This document shows positions 1 to 7,640 of a DNA stretch of 64,000 nucleotides, in pieces. Positions within the stretch are counted from its first letter, which is position 1. The number at the start of each line of letters is the position of its first letter. The DNA comes from an uncultured Flavobacteriaceae bacterium (lineage in GTDB: Bacteria; Bacteroidota; Bacteroidia; Flavobacteriales; Flavobacteriaceae): NCBI GenBank assembly GCA_947498845.1, contig CANMLX010000005.1, forward strand, positions 115,772-179,771, written 5' to 3'. The position numbers and the translations under genes are program-made. The notes under the pieces were generated by a model that saw only the letters and a list, made by a program, of their open reading frames with translations, was not told the origin of the DNA and made no database searches.

Positions 1-33
1 GTTTCAATCTCTTGAAACCCTTGTCATTGCTAG

Positions 34-106
<73 letters not shown>

Positions 107-179
107 ATGTAATATCAAAAATAATTTACTTAGCTTTTAACTTTTCGGTTCATAATGTCGAACAAATTATTTCGGACTG

Positions 180-209
180 CAAATATACAACCCTTTTTAG
201 ATTTAACAA
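180..209 (-). promoter_or_regulatory. candidate promoter for the initiator tRNA
   Basis: Read on the minus strand, TTG (209-207), 19 bp, then TATATTTG (187-180) match the Bacteroidota sigma-A consensus TTG-N17/23-TAnnTTTG. Transcription would start near 173, giving a 5' leader of about 65 nt before the tRNA at 106. This is inference from motif and position only. Confidence 0.55.
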
Positions 210-227
210 CACTTATTGTGAAAAAAA

Positions 228-410
228 TTAGTGTTCAATACTAGTTGCTTGAAACCCTGTGAGTTCTAAATTAACAAATGTTACATTAATTTGTATGGGG
301 TTACAACAGACCTCACAATCTTCAACATAAATTTGGTGAATTACCGAACTATCTAATAACATGGATATCGTTTCCCAGCAATATGGGCATGTAAAATGGT
401 GTTCTTCCAT
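228..410 (-). CDS. CPXCG-motif cysteine-rich protein
   Basis: Sixty-residue protein resembling the small CPXCG-motif cysteine-rich family common in Bacteroidota and Proteobacteria. Visible metal-ligand candidates are Cys8 and Cys11 in FTCPYCWE, then Cys32, Cys35 and Cys36 in EDCEVCCNP, giving a probable single zinc ribbon. The final Gly of the family motif is Trp here. The length is normal for the family, whose function is unknown. The gene stands alone between the tRNA promoter region and a repeat-rich gap. Confidence 0.75.
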   Translation of the reverse strand: MEEHHFTCPYCWETISMLLDSSVIHQIYVEDCEVCCNPIQINVTFVNLELTGFQATSIEH

Positions 411-488
411 GTTTAATAAAATTTACATTATATACAAAGATCAATATAATATATCATTGTAAAACAATAAGATCCAAGATGTTTGGAG

Positions 489-559
489 ACAGGCGGACTG
501 ATGACCAATGACGAGTGACTGCAAACTGAATACTGCTCACTGGAAACTAAATACTACAC
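489..559. repeat. degenerate heptamer array (ACTGnnn)
   Basis: From 497 to 559 the sequence divides cleanly into nine 7-bp units, each beginning with AC: ACTGATG, ACCAATG, ACGAGTG, ACTGCAA, ACTGAAT, ACTGCTC, ACTGGAA, ACTAAAT, ACTACAC. A weaker unit precedes them at about 489. The rest of the 411-650 gap is AT-rich with no other feature seen. Confidence 0.6.
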
Positions 560-650
560 ATCATGATTTCTGATTCTTAAAGCGTAGCGATCTTGTTTTT
601 AGTATTTGTATTTAGTCTGAAAAATTTCATTTATGCCAAAATATATTGAT

Positions 651-1106
651 TTATAGTATCTGTGATACTTTTTCGCATACAAATTCTAAAAACCGTTCAT
701 CTTCATCAGTAAAAGGATCTGGCGTATTAGAATCGATATCGATCTGTCCAATGTTTTTATCGTTTACAAAAATAGGGATCACTATTTCTGCCTTGACGGT
801 AATACTGCAAGCGATATAATTATCTTGAGCAGATACATCTGGAACAACAAAGTTTTGATTGCTTACAGCAACTTGTCCACAAATACCCTTTCCAAAGGGA
901 ATCGTAGTGTGGTCTGTTGGTTCACCAACATAAGGGCCTAAAATTAATTCTTCTTTGTCTCCGTTTCTAAAATAAAAGCCTACCCAGTTATAATACTCAA
1001 TATGGTGTTCTAATAATTCACAAATATCTAAAAGGCGTTCATTTACAGGCTTTTTAGTAGTATTAACTATAGTATCTACTTGAGATTTTAGCGTTTTAAA
1101 AATCAT
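651..1106 (-). CDS. GAF-domain protein, free methionine-R-sulfoxide reductase-like
   Basis: A 151-residue single GAF domain. The stretch GKGICGQVAVSNQ...DNYIACSITVKAEIVIPI...IGQIDIDS...FTDEDERFLE is the free-Met-(R)-sulfoxide reductase (MsrC) pattern. Cys76 and Cys100 match two of the three E. coli fRMsr cysteines, but the upstream one (near GEPTDHTTIP) is missing, so the redox mechanism may differ or activity may be lost. I start at the Met at 1106 because the longer frame to 1154 runs through an upstream palindromic repeat and its extra 16 residues do not look like family sequence. Confidence 0.8.
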   Translation of the reverse strand: MIFKTLKSQVDTIVNTTKKPVNERLLDICELLEHHIEYYNWVGFYFRNGDKEELILGPYVGEPTDHTTIPFGKGICGQVAVSNQNFVVPDVSAQDNYIACSITVKAEIVIPIFVNDKNIGQIDIDSNTPDPFTDEDERFLEFVCEKVSQIL

Positions 1107-1130
1107 TACTTTAAAAGTTTTAGTAAACGA

Positions 1131-1151
1131 CCTCGAGGCAAGCCTACGAGG
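1131..1151. repeat. palindromic repeat, CGAGGCAAGCCTCG family, copy 1
   Basis: Imperfect hairpin: CCTCG-AGGC-AA-GCCT-(A)-CGAGG, with nine pairs and a bulged A. It lies just upstream of the GAF gene start and is translated in the longer version of that frame. Confidence 0.55.
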
Positions 1152-1175
1152 CATTAGTTGGAAATATATTTTAAT

Positions 1176-1193
1176 TTCGAGGCAAGCCTCGAA
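1176..1193. repeat. palindromic repeat, CGAGGCAAGCCTCG family, copy 2
   Basis: Hairpin TTCGAGGC-AA-GCCTCGAA, an 8-bp perfect stem 25 bp from copy 1 and sharing its core CGAGGCAAGCCT. A relative lies at 12887-12906. Confidence 0.55.
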
Positions 1194-1253
1194 GTATTTT
1201 AATCTCGATTATTGAGTAAAAGTATTTAAAAAGATGTAATTTCGGTATTGGTT

Positions 1254-1416
1254 ATACCAGTTATATTTTGAATTTACTGTAAAAGAAAATAATGATTTTT
1301 TTCTTTGTATGAATTAGAAAATTAAAGCATAGCCTAAGTTTACGGTTTCATTTAATAATGAAATAGAAAGGAAAAAAGGGTGTTTTATTGCAGTAAATTC
1401 AAAGTGTAAATGGTAT
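1254..1416. mobile_element. MITE-like element family 1, copy A (163 bp)
   Basis: Non-coding element bounded by 26-bp terminal inverted repeats that match at 23 positions, starting ATACC and ending GGTAT. Internally it carries AGCATAGCC followed by TACGGTTT at about 1328-1350. The same pair of motifs, in reverse orientation, occurs in the 162-bp element at 5901-6062. Similar length, ends and core define a small repeat family. Whether it moves by a transposase in trans is inference. The element ends 24 bp before xrtF. Confidence 0.7.
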
Positions 1417-1439
1417 TTTCTAAAATTAACAAATAATAT

Positions 1440-1988
1440 TTGAAATCACTCTTTATAAAATATAAGTCGGTTCTTAGGTTTATCCTAATCTTTTTAGTGG
1501 TTTATGTTGTTCTGTCTATAGTATACAAGCTGTTTTTACAGTTTTCAGATGGTTCTAAATTCTATCCAGATTATTTTACGCATACAGTAGCTAAACAAAG
1601 TGAAGCTTTATTAAATACGTTTGGGTATCATACTAAAGTACTACCACATCCTAATGAGCCCTCTATGAAAGTTGTTTTAAATAATCGTTATTTAGCGCGT
1701 GTTATTGAAGGCTGTAATTCGGTTAGTGTTATTATTTTATTTATTGCTTTTATAGTTGCTTTTTCGGGTAAATTAAAACCAACATTGTTTTATAGTATTT
1801 CAGGAAGTGTTTTAATTTATAGCGTAAATTTACTACGTATTGCTTTACTCACTATCGGGTTATATCATTATCCTGAATACGAAGATATTCTGCATACCAT
1901 TGTATTTCCTTGTATTATTTATGGGCTGGTTTTTTTACTATGGGTGTTTTGGGTGAATCGTTTTTCTAAACTAAAAAGAGATGCATAA
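1440..1988 (+). CDS. xrtF: exosortase family protein XrtF
   Basis: Integral membrane protein of 182 residues with several hydrophobic helices. It carries the exosortase transpeptidase-like triad: Cys92 in EGCNSVSV, Arg133 in NLLRIALL and His152 in ILHTIVFP. Exosortases process C-terminally tagged secreted proteins at the membrane, and the XrtF type is restricted to Bacteroidota. The start is TTG; there is no in-frame ATG before Met76, so TTG is the only start giving an intact first membrane helix. It overlaps the next gene by 8 bp, as expected for the two-gene exosortase F system. No target protein was recognised in the window. Confidence 0.88.
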   Translation: MKSLFIKYKSVLRFILIFLVVYVVLSIVYKLFLQFSDGSKFYPDYFTHTVAKQSEALLNTFGYHTKVLPHPNEPSMKVVLNNRYLARVIEGCNSVSVIILFIAFIVAFSGKLKPTLFYSISGSVLIYSVNLLRIALLTIGLYHYPEYEDILHTIVFPCIIYGLVFLLWVFWVNRFSKLKRDA

Positions 1989-2409
1989 AACGGTAACTTA
2001 TAGTTTCGTACTAATACTATTCGTATTACTTGTTGTAATTCGTCTTTTTGAAGATGTCTTGTTTTATGATCCTTATTTAGTGTTTTTTAAAAATGATTAC
2101 CTATATATAGATAGCCCTAGACGGGAAATATTAAAACTTATAGGGTTTACTGGGTTGAGGTATGTTTTAAATACTATTATTTCTTTGGGCGTTTTATATC
2201 TTATATTTAAAGATAAAGACATCGTTAAACTATCGACTATAATTTATATAATAACTTTTGTTATCCTTATAGCTATCTATTTATATTTTGTAATTAACCC
2301 TAAACAAGAAGATTATTATCTGTTTTTTAGTATACGTCGTTTTCTTATCCATCCAGTACTATTAATTATTTTATTACCTGCATTTTATTACCATAAATTG
2401 AGTAAGTAA
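1981..2409 (+). CDS. exosortase F system-associated membrane protein
   Basis: A 142-residue protein with about four hydrophobic segments and little else. Position, size and overlap with xrtF (8 bp) match the conserved partner of XrtF in flavobacteria. DSPRREILKLIGFTGLRYVLNT near residues 45-65 is the recognisable part of the family. Function is unknown; it presumably assembles with XrtF in the inner membrane. Confidence 0.8.
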   Translation: MHKTVTYSFVLILFVLLVVIRLFEDVLFYDPYLVFFKNDYLYIDSPRREILKLIGFTGLRYVLNTIISLGVLYLIFKDKDIVKLSTIIYIITFVILIAIYLYFVINPKQEDYYLFFSIRRFLIHPVLLIILLPAFYYHKLSK

Positions 2410-2466
2410 GTGTTAATCATTTAATAAAAGCGATAGTTTACCTTAAATTTTTTGTAATTTTGTAGT

Positions 2467-2868
2467 ATGTATAAACACATTTTACATAAATCATTTTCTG
2501 TAATGCTAGCGCTTTTGGTTATGCTATCAACAGTGTCTTTCACTATTGAAAAGCATTACTGTAAGGGCGCTTTAGTAGATATTTCGGTATTTACAAGTGC
2601 CAAAAAATGTAAAATGGATTCATGTGCAAGTCTTCAAAAAAAATCATGCTGTGAAGATGAAATACATGTTGTTCAAGGGCAAGATAAATTACATACAGTT
2701 GTTGCTTTAGACTTAGAGTTAAAGAAACAACAGTTTATGTCTTCAGTATATCCTTATTACTACAACTATTATAAGTCTTTATCAAAGTGTATCACCTTTT
2801 ATAAAGATTATTCTCCTCCCAATTTGGTTCAAAATATTCAAATGTTGAACCAAACCTTCTTGATTTGA
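2467..2868 (+). CDS. HYC_CC_PP family secreted protein
   Basis: Protein of 133 residues with an N-terminal signal sequence (MYKHILHKSFSVMLALLVML). The three signatures that name this Bacteroidota family are present in order: HYC (EKHYCKG), CC (KKSCCED) and PP (YSPPNL). The cysteines suggest metal or thiol chemistry in the periplasm, and the gene sits directly before HMA and TonB-receptor genes. A TAATTTTG promoter -7 element at 2455-2462 is so close to the ATG that the transcript would be nearly leaderless; Met13 is an alternative start. No biochemical role is known to me. Confidence 0.78.
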   Translation: MYKHILHKSFSVMLALLVMLSTVSFTIEKHYCKGALVDISVFTSAKKCKMDSCASLQKKSCCEDEIHVVQGQDKLHTVVALDLELKKQQFMSSVYPYYYNYYKSLSKCITFYKDYSPPNLVQNIQMLNQTFLI

Positions 2869-2956
2869 TGTATTATTAATTATACCATTTACGTAGCTCA
2901 TCGTTTTGAGTGATACATTCTAAGGTTAATATAATACATTAAATTTTAAAATTAAA

Positions 2957-3661
2957 ATGAAGTATAGATATAACATTACAGGGTTGACCTGTAATAACTG
3001 TAAAACTTCTGTTGAAAAAATATTAAATACACAACCAGGTGTAAAAGAAGTTTTGGTAAACTTGAAAGAGTCTGAGGTTAGTATTGAAATGTCTCAACAT
3101 ATTTCGGCTAAAGAACTACAGAAATCGTTACCCGATAAGTATTCTATTTTTGATAAATCTTTTTCCATTGAGAAAAAAAGTGCATTAAAAACACTATTTC
3201 CACTAATCCTTATTTTTGGGTATATAACCATTTCAGCTGTATTACTCAATTTAAAATTTTGGAATAATAAAAGCTTTATGTTGGATTTTATGGGGTTATT
3301 CTATATTGTGTTTAGTTTTTTTAAGATTTTAGATTTAAAAGGATTTCAGAAATCGTTTAGAATGTATGATCCGTTAGCTAAAGCTATACCTCCTTATGCT
3401 TGGATATATCCTTTTATTGAGCTTATACTTGGTATTTTGTTTTTAATGCGGATAAAAATATTTTTAGCTCTAATAGGGACATTAATAATTTTAGGTATAA
3501 CTACTATTGGGGTCACAAAAGCGTTATTGGATAAAAAAGAAATACAATGTGCATGTTTAGGTACAGTTTTAAAATTACCTATGACAAAAGCAACATTTAT
3601 TGAAAATAGCATTATGATTGTAATGGCTGTTATAATGCTATTTAATTCGAGTGCATTATGA
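2957..3661 (+). CDS. HMA domain fused to MauE/DoxX-like membrane domain
   Basis: Residues 1-70 form a heavy-metal-associated domain with the metal-binding pair Cys12-x2-Cys15 (GLTCNNCK). Residues 75-234 are a membrane domain with about four helices ending in CACLGTVLKLPMTKATFIEN (Cys198, Cys200), typical of MauE-like quinone/thiol redox membrane proteins. The combination suggests a cytoplasmic-side metal or thiol relay. The stop overlaps the start of the TonB-receptor gene (ATGA), so the two are translationally coupled. Copper is the most likely metal for a GxTCxxC HMA, but that is inference. Confidence 0.8.
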   Translation: MKYRYNITGLTCNNCKTSVEKILNTQPGVKEVLVNLKESEVSIEMSQHISAKELQKSLPDKYSIFDKSFSIEKKSALKTLFPLILIFGYITISAVLLNLKFWNNKSFMLDFMGLFYIVFSFFKILDLKGFQKSFRMYDPLAKAIPPYAWIYPFIELILGILFLMRIKIFLALIGTLIILGITTIGVTKALLDKKEIQCACLGTVLKLPMTKATFIENSIMIVMAVIMLFNSSAL

Positions 3662-5889
3662 AATGTTTAATCAATATGTTACTATTACCCGCTTTAATTT
3701 TTTCTCAAGAAAAAATAACCGGGACTATTCATGATGCCGCTAATAAAAATGAAGGTTTAGTAGGAGCAAATGTTTATTGGGCAAATACTAATGTTGGGAG
3801 CATTACAGATATAGATGGCAGATTTAGTATTTCTTATAAAACGGAATACAAAAAACTTATTATAAGCCATGTTGGTTATAAAACAGATACATTAAACATA
3901 AAAAATTCAAATAGCATTACCCATGGGCTACAACCAACAGAAGATTTAGATGAGGTTACCGTAACATCCAGAAAGCAAACTACAGCTAAATCTTTTTTTA
4001 AGGCAGAAAATGTAATAACAGTAAGTAGTAAAGAATTACTAAAGGCAGCATGTTGTAACCTTTCGGAAAGTTTTGAAACTAATCCGTCTATAGACGTAAA
4101 TTTCGCAGATGCTGTCACAGGAACACGCCAAATAAAAATGTTAGGGCTTACAAGCCCATATATTTTAATAGCAACAGAAAATATTCCATCAATAAGAGGA
4201 GCGTCTCAGGCTTACGGACTAAGTTTTATCCCCGGGACATGGGTGGAAAGTATACAAATTTCTAAAGGCGCCGGTAGTGTAGTAAATGGTTATGAAAGTA
4301 TAGCGGGCCAAATAAATACCGAGCTTGTTAAGCCTAGTACAGACAACACATTATTTGTCAACTTATATGGTGCCAGTAGTGAGCGTTTAGAATTAAATAC
4401 ACACGTTAACAGTAAAGTAAGTAATCGTTGGCATACAGGTTTATATTTACACGGCAATAGCCATAATAAAAAGCATGATGTTAATAACGACGGGTTTCTA
4501 GATATGCCCTTATTTAATCAAATAAACCTAATGAATCGCTGGCAATATACAGACACTAAAAATGGGTTTGTAAGCTTTGTGAATTTAAAATTTTTAAATG
4601 ACGAAAAGCAAACAGGAGAACTAAATTTTGATCCAGAGAACGATAAGTTTACAACCAATCTATGGGGGAGTGAAATAAATACCAGACGTTATGAGGTTTC
4701 TACAAAATTTGGATACGTGAATGCAGAAATACCTTGGCAAAGTTTAGGTGTACAAACCGCTTATAGCAACCATAAGCAAACATCTTATTTTGGTTTAAAT
4801 CAATATAACATTACTCATAATAGCCTGTATGCAAATGCAATTTATAACTCTATAATAAGTGATTCTCGCCATAAAATAAAAACAGGTTTAAGCTATACAC
4901 ATGATTTTTACAATGAATTTGTAAATACAATAACTTATAGAAGAATAGAAAATTCTGTTGGTGCATTTTTTGAGTACAATTATAATAATTTAGAACTGTT
5001 AAATCTTACCGCAGGGATTCGTATAGATCATCATAATTTGTTGGGTACTTTTATTACGCCTCGTATGCATATTCGATATTCACCCTGGCGTAAATCGGCA
5101 TTTAGAGCATCTGTTGGTAGAGGTAAAAGAAGTGCTAATATATTTGCAGAAAACCAGCAATTATTTTCAACCTCCAGACAAATTAATATTACTAATACAG
5201 GAGGTGAAATATATGGATTAGACCCAGAAATTGCATGGAATTATGGGGTTTCTTACTTGCAAGGATTTAATTTATTTGGTAAAAAGGCAGATATTACCCT
5301 AGACTATTATAAAACAGATTTTAAAAATCAAGTTGTTGTAGATTGGGAAAACTCACAAGCAATTAATTTTTATAACCTAAACGGAAAAAGTTTTGCCAAT
5401 AGTTTTCAAGCTGAATTTAATTATAGCGCTTTTAAATATTTTGATCTTAGGTTAGCTTATAAATTTTACGATGTAAAAACCGATTATAATACAGGAAGGC
5501 TTGAAAAGCCATTAACACCTAGAAATCGATTTTTTGCAAATGTTTCTTATGAAATACTAACTAAAAAAGAAAATAAAGAACACTGGAAGTTTGATGCTAC
5601 TTACAATTGGTTAAGTAGCCAACGTTTTGCATCGACTTTAAACAATGCTATCGAAAATCAATTACCAATACGTACCCCTGTTGTAGCAACATTAAATGCA
5701 CAAATTACCAAAGTGTTTTCTTCTAAGTTTGAAGTATATTTAGGAGGAGAAAATATAACTAATGTAAGGCAGCCTAATCCTATTTTAGGAACAGACGACC
5801 CTTTTGGAGCGAATTTTGATACCACATTTGTATATGGACCAATTTTTGGTAGTTTGTTTTATACAGGGCTACGATTTAAATTACAATAA
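3658..5889 (+). CDS. TonB-dependent outer-membrane receptor, probably metal-related
   Basis: A 743-residue receptor. A short signal peptide (to about residue 16, LIFSQ) is followed by a carboxypeptidase-like regulatory domain (residues 19-95), a plug domain (about 105-220) and a C-terminal beta-barrel ending in aromatic-rich GSLFYTGLRFKLQ. Unusual Cys132-Cys133 lies at the start of the plug (KAACCNLSESFETNPS). There is no SusD partner, which argues against glycan uptake. Location between two HMA genes points to a metal or metal-chelate substrate. It overlaps the upstream gene by 4 bp. Confidence 0.88.
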   Translation: MKCLINMLLLPALIFSQEKITGTIHDAANKNEGLVGANVYWANTNVGSITDIDGRFSISYKTEYKKLIISHVGYKTDTLNIKNSNSITHGLQPTEDLDEVTVTSRKQTTAKSFFKAENVITVSSKELLKAACCNLSESFETNPSIDVNFADAVTGTRQIKMLGLTSPYILIATENIPSIRGASQAYGLSFIPGTWVESIQISKGAGSVVNGYESIAGQINTELVKPSTDNTLFVNLYGASSERLELNTHVNSKVSNRWHTGLYLHGNSHNKKHDVNNDGFLDMPLFNQINLMNRWQYTDTKNGFVSFVNLKFLNDEKQTGELNFDPENDKFTTNLWGSEINTRRYEVSTKFGYVNAEIPWQSLGVQTAYSNHKQTSYFGLNQYNITHNSLYANAIYNSIISDSRHKIKTGLSYTHDFYNEFVNTITYRRIENSVGAFFEYNYNNLELLNLTAGIRIDHHNLLGTFITPRMHIRYSPWRKSAFRASVGRGKRSANIFAENQQLFSTSRQINITNTGGEIYGLDPEIAWNYGVSYLQGFNLFGKKADITLDYYKTDFKNQVVVDWENSQAINFYNLNGKSFANSFQAEFNYSAFKYFDLRLAYKFYDVKTDYNTGRLEKPLTPRNRFFANVSYEILTKKENKEHWKFDATYNWLSSQRFASTLNNAIENQLPIRTPVVATLNAQITKVFSSKFEVYLGGENITNVRQPNPILGTDDPFGANFDTTFVYGPIFGSLFYTGLRFKLQ

Positions 5890-5900
5890 ATTATGAAATA

Positions 5901-6062
5901 ATACCAATTCTACCATAAAATGCGACATATAATTCGTTTCTTTTACATGATTTCTGCATTAAAAAAATAAACCGTAGCTATGGCTATGCTTGATTTTTAT
6001 GCTTTGAACTCCTGTAAAACAACTCAAATTATTTATACCTCATTTTATAGCAAAATAGGTAT
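5901..6062. mobile_element. MITE-like element family 1, copy B (162 bp)
   Basis: Terminal inverted repeats of 22 bp match at 18 positions (ATACC...ATAAAATG against CATTTTAT...GGTAT). The interior TAAACCGTAGCTATGGCTATG is the reverse complement of the AGCATAGCC/TACGGTTT core of copy A at 1254-1416. No open reading frame. It occupies most of the gap between the TonB-receptor gene and the HMA gene. Confidence 0.7.
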
Positions 6063-6145
6063 AAACTGTAAAACCAAATTGTGATAACCATCGTAATTTT
6101 ACATGAGAAATGGTATTACCTATACAAACAATAAAATTTTAAAAA

Positions 6146-6505
6146 ATGAAAAGAATATTAATTTTATTACTCCTGTTTACGAGCAGTTTAATGTATGCTC
6201 AAAATAAAAATGAGAAAGCCTCTATGGAAGTAGATGGTGTCTGTGGCATGTGTAAAGCACGTATAGAAAAAGCATGCTTAAATACTAAAGGTGTAAAATA
6301 TGCGCAATGGAATGTAGACACTCATGAATTAAAATTGATTTATGATGCACGCAAAACAGATGTAAAAACAATACAAGCCAAAGTGCTTGACGTTGGCCAT
6401 GATGTAGTTAATGTTAAAAAAGCTACAGATGAAGCTTATAATCTAGTGCATCCTTGTTGTAAATACAGAAACGAGAGCGTAAAAGAATCGCATGAAGGCG
6501 AATAA
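6146..6505 (+). CDS. secreted heavy-metal-associated (HMA) protein
   Basis: A 119-residue protein with a clear signal peptide (cleavage near YAQ-NK, residue 19) and one HMA domain whose metal site is Cys33-x2-Cys36 (GVCGMCK). Additional cysteines are Cys44 and a C-terminal CC pair (VHPCCKY, 104-105). It is therefore probably a periplasmic metallochaperone. It completes the metal cluster started at 2467, but a MITE-like element separates it from the receptor gene, so it may be transcribed separately. Confidence 0.82.
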   Translation: MKRILILLLLFTSSLMYAQNKNEKASMEVDGVCGMCKARIEKACLNTKGVKYAQWNVDTHELKLIYDARKTDVKTIQAKVLDVGHDVVNVKKATDEAYNLVHPCCKYRNESVKESHEGE

Positions 6506-6539
6506 ATGGAGAAAATATATTTATCAATAAAACTCGAGA

Positions 6540-7634
6540 TTACGTTTTAACATCCAATGCATCACGAAGAGCATTGCCTATAAGCATAAAAGCCATAACT
6601 AAACTCATGATGCAAAGTCCAGGTATTATTGCTAAATAAGGTTTGCCTAAAATAATGTAGTTGTAGTGATCTTTTATCATTGCTCCCCAACTAGCCATTG
6701 GAGGTTGAGCGCCTATGCCTAAAAAGCTTAAACCACTTTCTATTAAAATGGCAGCGGCGAAATTGGCAGCCGAAATAACAATAACTGGTGCCATAATGTT
6801 TGGTAAAATATGTTTGGTGATAATTCTAAAATCACTGTAACCTAAAGCACGAGCAGCGGTAACGTATTGCATTTCCTTTGTAGTTATAATTTGGCCTCTA
6901 ACTATTCTGGCTACTTCAACCCACATAGTTAATCCTACAGCGATAAAGACTTGCCAAAACCCTTTGCCTAGAGCTAATGTAATAGCAATAACTAACAGTA
7001 ATGTTGGTATAGACCATGTGACGTTAATTAGCCACATAATTGCAGCATCTATTCTTCCTCCAAAATATCCAGCTAAACTTCCCATGAAAATACCTAAGAA
7101 TAATGAAATAAAAACGGCTACAAAGCCAATGAAAAAAGAGATTCTTGCTCCGACTAAAATTCGACTTAGTAAATCACGTCCATATTTATCTGTGCCAAAA
7201 ACAAAAGTTTTTTCAATGATATATGTTTCGATAGAATAGTTGGGAAACTTTTCTAGAGATAGTACTTTCTCAACACCTATTAATTTATCTGATGTATATT
7301 CGGTATAGTACAAATTTTCACTATCTGTTCGGTGTTTAGAAATAGGAATTTCTGTACCTGTATTTTTTACACCAAAAAATAATTTACTTAAACTATTTTG
7401 TTCATTTTTTATAGAAGATGGTAGTGAAAGCAGCTTAACTTTAAAACCTGGAGGTTTAGAGTGAATTGCTAAATGCATTTGGTTAGCATATTGAGAATTG
7501 TCGGGTGCAACTGCGTAAGCGAATATTGAAATAAGACCAATAACGCATATAAAACAAAAACTAAAAACGCCCCAAAAGTTCTTTTTAAACTTTTGGAGCG
7601 CTAGTTGTTTTAGTGAATTTGATGTTTCACTCAT
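6540..7634 (-). CDS. ABC transporter permease, OppC/DppC family
   Basis: A 364-residue permease. The first helix lies near residues 17-42, followed by a large periplasmic insertion (about 45-150). A binding-protein-dependent transport domain follows, with the EAA-loop sequence AARALGYSDFRIITKHILPN. The DKYGRDLLSRILVGARIS segment before the second helix is typical of OppC/DppC proteins. It imports peptides or nickel with ATPase and OppB partners that are not in this window. The start is 6 bp from the stop of the upstream protease gene, so the two are probably co-transcribed. Confidence 0.9.
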   Translation of the reverse strand: MSETSNSLKQLALQKFKKNFWGVFSFCFICVIGLISIFAYAVAPDNSQYANQMHLAIHSKPPGFKVKLLSLPSSIKNEQNSLSKLFFGVKNTGTEIPISKHRTDSENLYYTEYTSDKLIGVEKVLSLEKFPNYSIETYIIEKTFVFGTDKYGRDLLSRILVGARISFFIGFVAVFISLFLGIFMGSLAGYFGGRIDAAIMWLINVTWSIPTLLLVIAITLALGKGFWQVFIAVGLTMWVEVARIVRGQIITTKEMQYVTAARALGYSDFRIITKHILPNIMAPVIVISAANFAAAILIESGLSFLGIGAQPPMASWGAMIKDHYNYIILGKPYLAIIPGLCIMSLVMAFMLIGNALRDALDVKT

Positions 7635-7640
7635 TAATGC

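Noticed and set aside
1..18. GTTTCAA-TCTC-TTGAAAC hairpin as a CRISPR repeat or tRNA terminator
   Set aside because: Only one copy at the window edge; without the sequence beyond position 1 neither reading can be supported.
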